From CAUZRD01 sp963582255 (GTDB lineage Bacteria; Pseudomonadota; Alphaproteobacteria; Rhizobiales; TMED25), in the NCBI GenBank assembly GCA_963582255.1, contig CAUZRD010000031.1, forward strand, positions 1 to 16,000: a stretch of DNA of 16,000 bases, written 5' to 3'. The notes under the pieces were generated by a model. The model did not search any database. It was not told where the DNA came from and saw only the letters and a list, made by a program, of their open reading frames with translations. Position 1 is the stretch's first letter; each line of letters starts with the position of its first letter. Made by a program: the position numbers and the translations under genes. Below are positions 1 to 6,884 of this stretch, in pieces.

Positions 1-165
1 CAATCCAGCATAAACCACCGTCGGAGGATGACCTGATCCGATACGGATGGTAATCTCTTTAGCTATGGCACCGCCGATACTAACAAATAGGCCGGCGGCG
101 ACTAGTCCAAGGACCATGACCGCTGACATTGCGGAAGCTGCAAAACCAAGTTTTTTCTTATTCAT
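1..165 (-). CDS. TRAP transporter substrate-binding protein (DctP family), 5' end only
   Basis: This is the first 55 codons of a gene that runs off the left edge of the window. The protein opens with a basic N-terminus (MNKKK), a hydrophobic core at about residues 6-34 and an Ala-rich cleavage site near A35. It continues with KEITIRIGSGHPPTVVYAGL, which resembles the start of mature DctP-type periplasmic receptors that capture organic acids or similar solutes for TRAP permeases. Two ATGs stand in tandem (168 and 165). I chose 165 because the purine-rich Shine-Dalgarno run at 170-177 lies at better spacing from it. The permease genes would be expected just outside the window. The substrate cannot be told from this fragment. 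The family call is from the signal peptide and the IGSGHPP segment only, so it is good but not certain. Confidence 0.72.
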   Translation of the reverse strand, partial: MNKKKLGFAASAMSAVMVLGLVAAGLFVSIGGAIAKEITIRIGSGHPPTVVYAGL

Positions 166-201
166 CATTCCCCCCCTAATTGTGTTTGTGAACTCAGCTC
201 C

Positions 202-207
202 ATTATA
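202..207 (-). promoter_or_regulatory. Candidate -10 box for the TRAP receptor gene
   Basis: Read on the minus strand, 207-202 is a perfect TATAAT inside a short AT-rich stretch. It lies 37 bases ahead of the ATG at 165, leaving room for a leader of about 30 bases that contains the G-rich ribosome binding site. No good -35 hexamer sits at the usual distance. This is pattern matching only. Confidence 0.35.
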
Positions 208-303
208 TAAGCAAAATACAATATCGCATAGAGAACTGCCGCTGTCCTACAAATCTTCAATAAGATTACAATATTCCTGCCAGGATTGTTACCATTGATC
301 AGG

Positions 304-909
304 CTAGGGCGCCCGCGAATAGATCCAGATCGAGGCTGGAGGAAGGTTCTGCCAGACAATTTTGTTCCGACTTGCAATCAGTCCCATCTGATCGACGATT
401 TTTTTATCAATTGGTGAAACAAACCTATAAGTAAACTGAACAAATCTCCCACCAGGCTTAAGAATGTCGAATACGCTACTGACAACCGCCCTCACCATAT
501 CCTCATCAAATATCTTTAAAGGCAGTGTCGATACAACTCCGCCAACTTGCGCTCGCGATTGCTCGCGCCAGATACGCGACAAATTCTGCGCTGGTACATT
601 CAGAACCTCGATAGAAGGGTAGCGTTTATACAAAAGCTCACAAAGTTCGGTATCAATTTCAACGCTCGATAGATCTGAAGATGTAATTCCACGGTCCAGA
701 AGTGCGCGCGTAACTGCTCCAGTCCCGCCACCCAGCTCAACCACTCCCACCGCAGGCCGGCTAGCAATCGCACGTGCCATAGCTTCCCCGACACCCGGGC
801 TTGATGGAAAGATGGAACATATCTGTAGCGGATGACGCAAACTTCGCCTTAAAAAAAACAGAGCTTCACTCATCGTAGTTGTCAATCCGCTAGAACTCAG
901 CTCACTCAT
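304..909 (-). CDS. Class I SAM-dependent methyltransferase, phospholipid N-methyltransferase-like (COG3963 type)
   Basis: A 201-residue Rossmann-fold methyltransferase. Motif I is VVELGGGTGAVTRALL (about 56-71), where the glycine-rich loop binds SAM. The acidic residue ending strand 2 is in SSVEID (81-86, E84 or D86). STLPL (127-131) occupies the active-site loop, and LKPGGRFVQFTY (150-161) is the post-III segment. The upstream part, FLRRSLRHPLQICSIFPSS (19-37), and the STLPL and QFTY blocks are typical of the small phospholipid N-methyltransferase group, which also resembles rRNA adenine dimethylases. Members methylate phosphatidylethanolamine toward phosphatidylcholine, but many are untested, so the substrate here is inferred. 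A second ATG at codon 13 is a possible start; the first has a weak GAGA ribosome site. It lies 138 bases upstream of the TRAP receptor gene on the same strand. Confidence 0.75.
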   Translation of the reverse strand: MSELSSSGLTTTMSEALFFLRRSLRHPLQICSIFPSSPGVGEAMARAIASRPAVGVVELGGGTGAVTRALLDRGITSSDLSSVEIDTELCELLYKRYPSIEVLNVPAQNLSRIWREQSRAQVGGVVSTLPLKIFDEDMVRAVVSSVFDILKPGGRFVQFTYRFVSPIDKKIVDQMGLIASRNKIVWQNLPPASIWIYSRAP

Positions 910-1063
910 AATCTCTGCATCTATTGTTTGAGGTCATCTTCAAGAAACACTCGAGGCTTCAGTTACTCTGCAATAATTATTTAGATACGCACATTCACCT
1001 AGCAAAACGATTACATATTTATTCATATAAATATGCCAAATGCCAAGAGCTTTTAGCTTACAT

Positions 1064-2068
1064 CTACTTACGCAAACGCTGGATAGTCTCTAATAGTTCA
1101 ATTGATTCGCGCAGTGAGCAATATGGCAAAGGCTTATTGTTCACCACGCAATCCATGAACAGGCCCATTTGCCCGGCAAACAGGTTTTGCGGTTCAAACT
1201 GAAAATCAGTTCTACCAACATTGAAATCTGAAGAGGCAGAAAGGCAGTTTATGAAGGTTGGCATTTCGGACTGAATAGAACCCATAAAGCTACCATTTTT
1301 TCCATGGATCTCAGCATATTGCACAAATATAGGGGTTGTAAGATCAGCCTCGATCACAAAATGTACCCCGCTTTGCGATACAAAACGCGCCATAACAAAA
1401 TCTTCGGCATCCGCCTCAACCGTCACCCCATCAATCAGTCTATCGGGCTGAATAATATCGGAGCAGAGCAACTCAGCCGATTGGACCGATCCGAAATACC
1501 ACAGTGCCAAATCAAGCATATGGACTAGCATCTCATTGATCGCACCGCCCTGACTTTCCCTTCGGTGCTGCCACACATCATGCGATCCCGGCCCGCCAAG
1601 CCGGAACAATGCATTCGAGATTTTACCAAGAACGCGAGATCGGCCGCTCTCTCGTACCCCATCAAGAATCGAGGCTGCTAATGTAAATGCTGGAGAGAAG
1701 CGATAGATATAGCCAACCATCCCTACAAGGCCGGAGGTACTAAGGCGCGCCAGCAGATCTCGCGATTCTTGTAGATCAGTTGAAAGAGGCTTTTCACACA
1801 AGAAATGTTTCCCCGCAGAAATAGCAGCATTGATCAACTCAACGTGAGACGCAGGTGGAGTGCAAATTGAAATTGCCGTAATCTCGCTGTCTGCAAATAG
1901 CTCTTGTGGATTCTTAGCAATTTGAACATGGGCCGAATGGCTGAGTGCCTCAGCGCGCTCCAACGCTTGGTCGGTTACCACTATGTCCACATCACCCCAT
2001 GCACGCAGTCCACAAATATGCTTCGGCGCCTGCCGACCGCAACCAATAATACCAACCTTCGATCTCAT
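1064..2068 (-). CDS. Gfo/Idh/MocA family NAD(P)-dependent oxidoreductase
   Basis: A 334-residue protein of normal family length. The N-terminal Rossmann fold starts VGIIGCGRQAPKH (5-17) with the GxGxxx dinucleotide loop. SICTPPASH (67-75) and the EKP signature at 92-94 (FLCEKPLS) mark the nicotinamide side, with K93 the usual catalytic lysine. The C-terminal alpha/beta domain contains GGAINEMLVHMLDLALWYFG (174-193), where H183 and D186 match the conserved substrate-binding His and downstream Asp. The family oxidises or reduces sugars, inositols and related polyols; the substrate cannot be read from sequence. Its neighbours on the same strand are a methyltransferase and a TRAP receptor, so it may act on an imported solute, but gaps of 154 and 138 bases argue against a tight operon. 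The start has only a weak ribosome site (AAGACAAG). Confidence 0.88.
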   Translation of the reverse strand: MRSKVGIIGCGRQAPKHICGLRAWGDVDIVVTDQALERAEALSHSAHVQIAKNPQELFADSEITAISICTPPASHVELINAAISAGKHFLCEKPLSTDLQESRDLLARLSTSGLVGMVGYIYRFSPAFTLAASILDGVRESGRSRVLGKISNALFRLGGPGSHDVWQHRRESQGGAINEMLVHMLDLALWYFGSVQSAELLCSDIIQPDRLIDGVTVEADAEDFVMARFVSQSGVHFVIEADLTTPIFVQYAEIHGKNGSFMGSIQSEMPTFINCLSASSDFNVGRTDFQFEPQNLFAGQMGLFMDCVVNNKPLPYCSLRESIELLETIQRLRK

Positions 2069-2086
2069 TGTTTATTCTTGTCTTTT

Positions 2087-2158
2087 TTCGTAATGTTCAT
2101 TGATATTACGAACGATGGGCGGCCTCAGATCAATCTGTCAACTACCGGTAATTACGAA
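2087..2158. promoter_or_regulatory. Inverted repeat plus third half-site between the Gfo/Idh gene and nadK (possible operator)
   Basis: TTCGTAAT (2087-2094) and ATTACGAA (2105-2112) form a perfect 8-base inverted repeat around a 10-base spacer, 19-44 bases upstream of the minus-strand Gfo/Idh start. The half-site recurs in direct orientation at 2151-2158, and nine bases are identical between 2105-2113 and 2151-2159. A small palindrome, TACCGGTA (2143-2150), abuts the third copy. The arrangement resembles an operator for a dimeric repressor or activator with an auxiliary half-site. No regulator gene is in the window. The 212-base divergent gap otherwise holds no gene I can defend. Confidence 0.35.
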
Positions 2159-2280
2159 CACCCGATTGCACAAGCGTTAATAAACCAGTAAAGCCGTTAC
2201 AACCGATGGTTATTAAGTAAACTAGCTAACAGCCAATCGCCCAAGACGGTATAAATGAACCAAGATAATACCAAGAAATA

Positions 2281-3045
2281 ATGATGAACCGCATTTGTTT
2301 CTTCGCCGGCCCCTCACCAGAAGCACAAACAGCTAAATCAGCTCTTGAAAAACGCTATGGCGAGCAGGACATAGAAACATCCGACGTTGTTGTTGCACTA
2401 GGCGGCGATGGACTAATGCTTCGCTCACTACACCAGCTCATGGATCGAACAATCCCGATCTTCGGTATGAACCGTGGTTCGGTCGGCTTTTTGATGAACG
2501 AATATCGAGAAGATGATTTACTAGGACGCATCGCTGCGGCTGTAACAACCAACATACATCCACTCCGCATGGAAGCTATCGATATCTCAGGCACTAAATG
2601 GACTGAACTAGCCATCAACGAGGTTTCTCTGTTCAGAACTACCTATCAGGCCGCCAAGCTACAAATTACCGTCGATGGTCGCATCCGCATGGAAGAACTA
2701 GTGTGTGATGGCGCCCTTGTTGCAACCCCGGCAGGCAGCACCGCCTATAATTTATCAGCTCACGGTCCTATTTTACCGCTCAGTGCTCAGCTCCTAGCCC
2801 TAACCCCAATCAGCCCATTCAGACCCCGCCGCTGGCGCGGCGCGCTGGTTCACTACGATGCACACCTTCGCATCGATGTACTGGAGGCATCATCGCGAGT
2901 AACTCATGCCACAGCTGATCATACCGAGGTGGCCAAGATTGCAAGTGTGGATGTTGGAATCGCAACCGACAAAACGCTCACACTTCTATTTGATCCTGAT
3001 CACAATCTTGATGAGCGTATCCTGAGTGAACAATTCCTGAGCTAG
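2281..3045 (+). CDS. nadK: NAD kinase
   Basis: ATP-dependent phosphorylation of NAD to NADP in the cytoplasm. The 254-residue protein is the short alphaproteobacterial form. Visible motifs are the GGDG signature (41-44, in VVVALGGDGLMLRSL), GMNRGSVGFLMN (62-73), the NE pair at 113-114 that contacts NAD, and the glycine-rich GSTAYNLSAHGP block (152-163). SPFRPRRWRGALV (178-190) is a segment I associate with alphaproteobacterial NadK. Two ATGs open the gene (2281 and 2284), without a convincing Shine-Dalgarno sequence, so the start is uncertain by one codon. It is transcribed alone, divergent from the Gfo/Idh gene and convergent with the receiver-domain gene. The 114 bases after the stop hold no convincing terminator. 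Confidence 0.95.
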   Translation: MMNRICFFAGPSPEAQTAKSALEKRYGEQDIETSDVVVALGGDGLMLRSLHQLMDRTIPIFGMNRGSVGFLMNEYREDDLLGRIAAAVTTNIHPLRMEAIDISGTKWTELAINEVSLFRTTYQAAKLQITVDGRIRMEELVCDGALVATPAGSTAYNLSAHGPILPLSAQLLALTPISPFRPRRWRGALVHYDAHLRIDVLEASSRVTHATADHTEVAKIASVDVGIATDKTLTLLFDPDHNLDERILSEQFLS

Positions 3046-3159
3046 AGTCACGAATTGAAATATTTAAAAGTCATAGCCTTTCAAGAGAAGGCAATAGCCC
3101 CCTGGACCAATCATTATTCATATCGAAGGTATGAACATGAATTATTCTGCGGGCAGTTA

Positions 3160-3546
3160 TCAACCCGCCGACAGAACACCGGTCTGTTCAAGCTTGAACT
3201 TTAACAGGTCTGCATCAAACGGCGCGACCAAGCATTCATCAGCGCCCACAGAAACCGCCGCGCTCAAAACCTTTGCGTCACCCTGATGGATACATACCAT
3301 AACCCTAGTATTTTTGGAGCGGCATAAAATCTTAGCCTCAGCAACACCGTCAAGTAGACGCCGCAAACCACATCCATCGGCTAAAATAATCAGGTCTGGA
3401 TCAACGTCAGCGCAAACTATTGTCAACTCTGATTCTGAGGTCAAATAAACACTATCAATACCGCAACCGGCAAGCCAACGCCCAAGCTCAGAGCGCAATG
3501 GCGCTTCAACCCCAACAACCACGGCCAATTTGGACAGAGCTGGCAT
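3160..3546 (-). CDS. Stand-alone receiver-like (CheY-fold) protein lacking phosphorylation residues
   Basis: A single domain of about 128 residues whose secondary-structure pattern matches a response-regulator receiver: strand 1 LAVVVGVEAPLRSELGRWL, strand 3 PDLIILADG, strand 4 TRVMVCIH, and the end VSVGADECLVAPFDADLLKFKLE. The key residues are altered. The acidic pair after strand 1 is reduced to V-E (E14). The phospho-acceptor position holds Ala (A56), with an Asp one residue later (D57). The conserved Lys before Pro is Ala (A108). It therefore probably works without phosphotransfer, as a pseudo-receiver or binding module, or is a diverged relative. Start: two ATGs in tandem (3549, 3546); the GGGAG site at 3554-3558 favours 3546. 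There is no output domain and no kinase nearby. The fold assignment is by eye. Confidence 0.6.
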   Translation of the reverse strand: MPALSKLAVVVGVEAPLRSELGRWLAGCGIDSVYLTSESELTIVCADVDPDLIILADGCGLRRLLDGVAEAKILCRSKNTRVMVCIHQGDAKVLSAAVSVGADECLVAPFDADLLKFKLEQTGVLSAG

Positions 3547-3762
3547 CATATGACTCCCGCAACAATTTACGCATATTCAATGTGTATTAGCACAAGCCTT
3601 CGCTTGCTGAGCTGAATCATTAGTTAACGATAGCAAAAATTACTGACTACAAAAAATAACAGTTTTTAAACAGAAAGCTAGGTATAAAAATGAAATAAGG
3701 TGGACAATTTTTACATTGGCAAATATCAATTTTCTGCCTGATCTATCAGCTTACAAACCGAG

Positions 3763-4365
3763 CTAGACTTCTGGACGTGGCATCGCGAAGACCGTCTCTA
3801 TAACGGCATAATCCATATACCCAAGCCTGGAGATCGGCCTCAAAAGCTTCACATCCACCAGACTATTAACTATTACGCTATCATCAATATACACCCCTAC
3901 AACGAGGCCAAAACAGACCTGCGAGAGATGGATACCCCCCATCCCATCCGGTAAATTGATCGTTTTAATATAAGTGCATTCTAAAGCGACCGGAGATTCG
4001 CCAACCCGTGGCGGAGCAATCTTTTGCGACTTTACCGGTGTCAGTCCCGCTAACTCGAACTCATCAACATTTGGTCCAACGGGTGCAGATGATTTGTTAA
4101 CAGCCTCTCGCAATTCCCAAGTGGCGAGATTGCAAACAAATTCGCCTGTGTTTTCTACATTGGTCAGCGTATCTTTGCGAGCAACTGAGGAGAACATCAC
4201 AATCCCAGGCTTGTCGCCCACCAGATTGAAATAGCTGTAAGGGGCAAGATTAACAACTCCTTCCCTAGTGCAGCTTGAAATCCAGCCAATCGGCCTCGGC
4301 GCCACCAATTGCTTGAGAGGATCATGGGATAATTCATGATCATTTCTCAATCCGTCATAGAACAT
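3763..4365 (-). CDS. Flavin reductase-like (DIM6/NTAB, COG1853) FMN-binding protein
   Basis: A 200-residue member of the flavin reductase-like split-barrel family, which binds FMN and often supplies reduced flavin or acts as an oxidoreductase. Recognisable blocks are HDPLKQLVAPRPIGWIS (14-30), VNLAPYSYFNLV (38-49), ARKDTLTN (62-69), GEFVCNLAT (74-82), the SPVALEC strand (124-130) and the end SRLGYMDYAVIE (179-190). An upstream TTG (4389) overlaps the stop of the nitroreductase gene. I chose the ATG at 4365 because CAGGGAG (4373-4379) gives a strong ribosome site seven bases upstream and family members usually begin MFY. It follows the nitroreductase gene by 20 bases on the same strand, so the two are almost certainly co-transcribed. 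Substrate unknown. Confidence 0.88.
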   Translation of the reverse strand: MFYDGLRNDHELSHDPLKQLVAPRPIGWISSCTREGVVNLAPYSYFNLVGDKPGIVMFSSVARKDTLTNVENTGEFVCNLATWELREAVNKSSAPVGPNVDEFELAGLTPVKSQKIAPPRVGESPVALECTYIKTINLPDGMGGIHLSQVCFGLVVGVYIDDSVIVNSLVDVKLLRPISRLGYMDYAVIETVFAMPRPEV

Positions 4366-4385
4366 GTTGCCACTCCCTGGCTTTA

Positions 4386-4958
4386 TCAATCCTGCTGCCA
4401 GCTTGTGATAATCTGGTCAAGATCTGGCCTCACTCTTTCTGTTCGTTCCTGTCTGGACGTCCCAATATATATGAAACCAGCAATTTTTTCATGCTCTTCC
4501 AAACCAAGAGCTTGACCTACATCGTCATTGTAGGCGCACCACTCCGTCAGCCACTGCGCGCCAAATCCCATCGCGGTCGCCGCGCTTAATAATTGCATGC
4601 AGACTGCACCTACACTCAGAACCTGTTCCCACTTCGGTATTTTTGGATGGTCCTCAGCGCGTGATACAACACATATAACAAGCGGAACACGGGAAAAACG
4701 CTCCCGCTCCAAGACAAGTTTAGATGAATTAATATCAAGCTTCTCAGCTTCAACAATTCGCGCTAGGCATTCTCCGAGCTTACTTAGTGCGTTGCCCTCA
4801 ATAATAATGAAACGCCATGGCACAAGCCTGCCATGATCTGGAACCCTGGCTCCAATTTTCAAAAGGTTAGTCAGTTGATTTGCATCTGGTCCCGGAGAGA
4901 TTAGATCTTTTACAGAAACCGAGCGGCGGGTCATCAAAAAGTCAAGGATCGCATCCAT
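4386..4958 (-). CDS. Nitroreductase-family flavoprotein (YdjA-like)
   Basis: A 190-residue FMN-dependent nitroreductase-fold protein whose length and layout match E. coli YdjA. The N-terminal RRS (11-13) supplies FMN phosphate contacts. PDHGRLVPWRFIII (40-53) is the conserved flavin-binding block. KIPKWEQVLSVGAVCMQLL (106-124) forms the dimer and flavin helix, GFGAQWLTEW (131-140) follows, and the IYIGT strand is at 163-167. The family reduces nitro compounds, quinones or other acceptors with NAD(P)H; the physiological substrate of this subgroup is unclear. It is first in a two-gene unit with the flavin reductase-like gene. Two flavoproteins together suggest a joint role such as breakdown of an aromatic or nitro compound, but this is only inference. 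A candidate minus-strand -10 (TATACT, 5010-5005) lies upstream. Confidence 0.88.
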   Translation of the reverse strand: MDAILDFLMTRRSVSVKDLISPGPDANQLTNLLKIGARVPDHGRLVPWRFIIIEGNALSKLGECLARIVEAEKLDINSSKLVLERERFSRVPLVICVVSRAEDHPKIPKWEQVLSVGAVCMQLLSAATAMGFGAQWLTEWCAYNDDVGQALGLEEHEKIAGFIYIGTSRQERTERVRPDLDQIITSWQQD

Positions 4959-5004
4959 TTATCAAAAACCCATGAGAAACGTTGTGTTTTGTGTATGGGA
5001 CAAT

Positions 5005-5012
5005 AGTATAAT
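5005..5012. promoter_or_regulatory. Overlapping divergent -10 boxes
   Basis: On the plus strand, 5007-5012 is a perfect TATAAT for the exported repeat-protein gene (start 5102). On the minus strand, 5010-5005 reads TATACT, facing the nitroreductase gene (start 4958). A TTGTGT at 4982-4987 could be the plus-strand -35 with a long 19-base spacer; no clear minus-strand -35 is seen. Overlap would make the two promoters compete. These are predictions from sequence only. Confidence 0.4.
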
Positions 5013-5101
5013 CGTATTTCCCGAAAAACTATGACTAAAAGCGATTGCGGGGCTCGTACTTGTTACTAAACTTATGATTGCATCCCCGACAGGAGAAGCT
5101 A

Positions 5102-6799
5102 ATGCGCTGGTTTTGTACAGCGAATGAATTGATGAGCCTATGCTGGCTATCGCTAATGCTGATAGCCAGCACCGTAACAGCCCTCGCCGATACACGTGAG
5201 ATTGGATTTAATTCCCTCAGTTCGACCTCCTCTAGCCATACGCCGTTTATCTTGATAGCGGCAACTAATGCACCTTCGCCAAGGATCAAACCTCTTTCCC
5301 ATGTGGATCTAAAAAATGGGGTTCATCTGACTGCCCATCTCGCCAATGGCACACCAGCGCTAGCAGACGGATTGGAGTGGTCTATCCGGCGGCTCGATCA
5401 TTCCGGCATCATACTCAAGGAAAAGACACCCAGACCAGCTCTTGATCTCCCGCCAGGAGAATATAGAGCCAAAGTGGTTGCCGGACAGCTCAACGCAACA
5501 CAAAATTTTTCCGTAGAGGCCGGTAAAGTCACCGTGGTAAAAATAAACTTTAATGCTGGCAAGCTTGATCTAACGGTGAATTCCGGTGGGACAAAATTAG
5601 CGCTTGAAAATACTAATATCTTAATATGGTCATCGACGAATTCAAAAGGTCGACCTATATTCCACGGCTCCGGTCAACGTATCGAAGCCCTATTACCGGT
5701 AGGCGAGTTTTATATAGAGGCAACCCTTAATGCGATCTCTGGGAAAAAAAGGATTAGGATTTCAGCAGGCGCCATTGAGCACACAACGATTGATCTAGAA
5801 ATTGGGCATATCATCGCCGAGGCACGGGCTGCTGAAGGGACTGAGCCACTATCAAATGCAGAATTTTTTATTAACCACGCCATCCGAGATAAGCCCAAAA
5901 TATCTCGTACTGGCCAGTACGGGATATTTGCCGTCTCCCCCGGAGAATACAAAATCTCTGCACAGTTTGGTCTGGCCTTCAAATCACAAACCGTACAGGT
6001 TTTTGCCAACCGGCTGACAAGCGTCAATCTATCCCTAGATGCATCACGCCTTACTCTTGATTCCATAAGCCCAGATCAGGGTGCTGGGCTAGGGGCCGGT
6101 GCGCCAGCACACTACCGGATTTTCAATACTAAAAATGATAGTGGAATCAACCCTCTCACGGAGATTTATGCCGCACTCCCGATTTTATATCTTCCTGCTG
6201 GTGAATTCATTGTCGAGGCAGAACGTGATGGCCTCATTGCACGCAAATCAATCACACTCAGAGCCGGTTTTTCTGAAAAAATACAGCTTGTGCTCGCACC
6301 AGCTAATGTCGATATTATCATCAAGGAAAAAGGGCGCCTGCTAAGCGATGCCAATGTTGTATTCTCTGCAATCCCACTGTCTGCTAACGGCATGCCATCA
6401 GGACCTAAAACAGACTTAACTCCTCTTTCAAGATCTTCCCTCACACTACCTATAGGAAAGTATCTTCTTAGAGGAATCATCGAGCCAGGCAACGCGATTG
6501 CCGAGACTATTATAACTTTAAGTTCTGGAAAAACAGACAAAGCTGAATTTGAATTTAAGGTTGGGTTAGCGAAAATTGAGGTGCTTGATAAAAAGGGAGA
6601 AAAATCGGTGATCGGAGCCAGTGTCGCAATAAGATCATTGCGCAACAATAAGTTACTGCGACCGACCGGTACCAGCAATCAACTTTACCTTGCTCCAGGG
6701 CTATATCAAGTGATCGGACGATTTGGGGTTGCCACAGCTAAGGCCAATCTAACAGTCATCGATGGAAGTGAAACAACAACTTTTATTATCCCTAAATAA
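5102..6799 (+). CDS. Exported protein with six tandem beta-sandwich-like repeats, function unknown
   Basis: A 565-residue protein. The N-terminus has a signal peptide: a hydrophobic core at about 11-25 and an Ala-x-Ala-type site ending TALA at 26-29. The start at 5102 is fixed by AGGAGA (5091-5096), six bases from the AGGAG core. The rest is built from repeats of 80-86 residues, each centred on a turn of the form hydrophobic-x-x-G-x-Tyr/Phe: LPPGEY (116), LPVGEF (198), VSPGEY (278), LPAGEF (364), LPIGKY (449) and LAPGLY (530). Each turn is followed by alternating hydrophobic residues and an AGK-type turn. This looks like the transthyretin-like fold of carboxypeptidase-regulatory or PEGA-type domains. 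There is no C-terminal anchor, LPxTG motif or catalytic domain, and no Cys outside the signal peptide. It is probably periplasmic or surface-associated, and binding or scaffolding is a guess. It is divergent from the nitroreductase pair and convergent with thrS. Confidence 0.8.
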   Translation: MRWFCTANELMSLCWLSLMLIASTVTALADTREIGFNSLSSTSSSHTPFILIAATNAPSPRIKPLSHVDLKNGVHLTAHLANGTPALADGLEWSIRRLDHSGIILKEKTPRPALDLPPGEYRAKVVAGQLNATQNFSVEAGKVTVVKINFNAGKLDLTVNSGGTKLALENTNILIWSSTNSKGRPIFHGSGQRIEALLPVGEFYIEATLNAISGKKRIRISAGAIEHTTIDLEIGHIIAEARAAEGTEPLSNAEFFINHAIRDKPKISRTGQYGIFAVSPGEYKISAQFGLAFKSQTVQVFANRLTSVNLSLDASRLTLDSISPDQGAGLGAGAPAHYRIFNTKNDSGINPLTEIYAALPILYLPAGEFIVEAERDGLIARKSITLRAGFSEKIQLVLAPANVDIIIKEKGRLLSDANVVFSAIPLSANGMPSGPKTDLTPLSRSSLTLPIGKYLLRGIIEPGNAIAETIITLSSGKTDKAEFEFKVGLAKIEVLDKKGEKSVIGASVAIRSLRNNKLLRPTGTSNQLYLAPGLYQVIGRFGVATAKANLTVIDGSETTTFIIPK

Positions 6800-6820
6800 A
6801 CCTAGATAGCCAATACTTAT

Positions 6821-6851
6821 ATTACGTAATTCCATACATCCCTCTGTATGG
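6821..6851. terminator. Hairpin between convergent genes (possible bidirectional terminator)
   Basis: CCATACA (6832-6838) and TGTATGG (6845-6851) make a perfect 7-base stem around a 6-base loop. The stem sits 32 bases past the repeat-protein stop and 33 bases past the thrS stop, so it is central in the convergent gap. A perfect 10-base palindrome, ATTACGTAAT (6821-6830), sits beside it. Neither strand has a T-tract after the stem, so a classical intrinsic terminator is not established. Confidence 0.4.
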
Positions 6852-6884
6852 TAGTTGGTCCAAAATTAGTCAGTATAATCTTGA

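Noticed and set aside
924..1202. Plus-strand frame across the 3' end of the Gfo/Idh gene
   Set aside because: It lies largely antisense to a well-supported enzyme and shows no domain or start signal.
2093..2191. A 32-residue frame (MFIDITNDGRPQINLSTTG and on) between the Gfo/Idh gene and nadK
   Set aside because: It is protein-like in composition, but it has no ribosome site, no known relative and overlaps the inverted repeat; too short to defend.
3593..3606. Small hairpin CAAGC/GCTTG upstream of the receiver-like gene
   Set aside because: A five-base stem without a T-tract or a conserved loop is expected by chance.
5710..6678. Long minus-strand frames within the repeat-protein gene
   Set aside because: They are antisense to the plus-strand protein, which has a signal peptide, a ribosome site and regular repeats.
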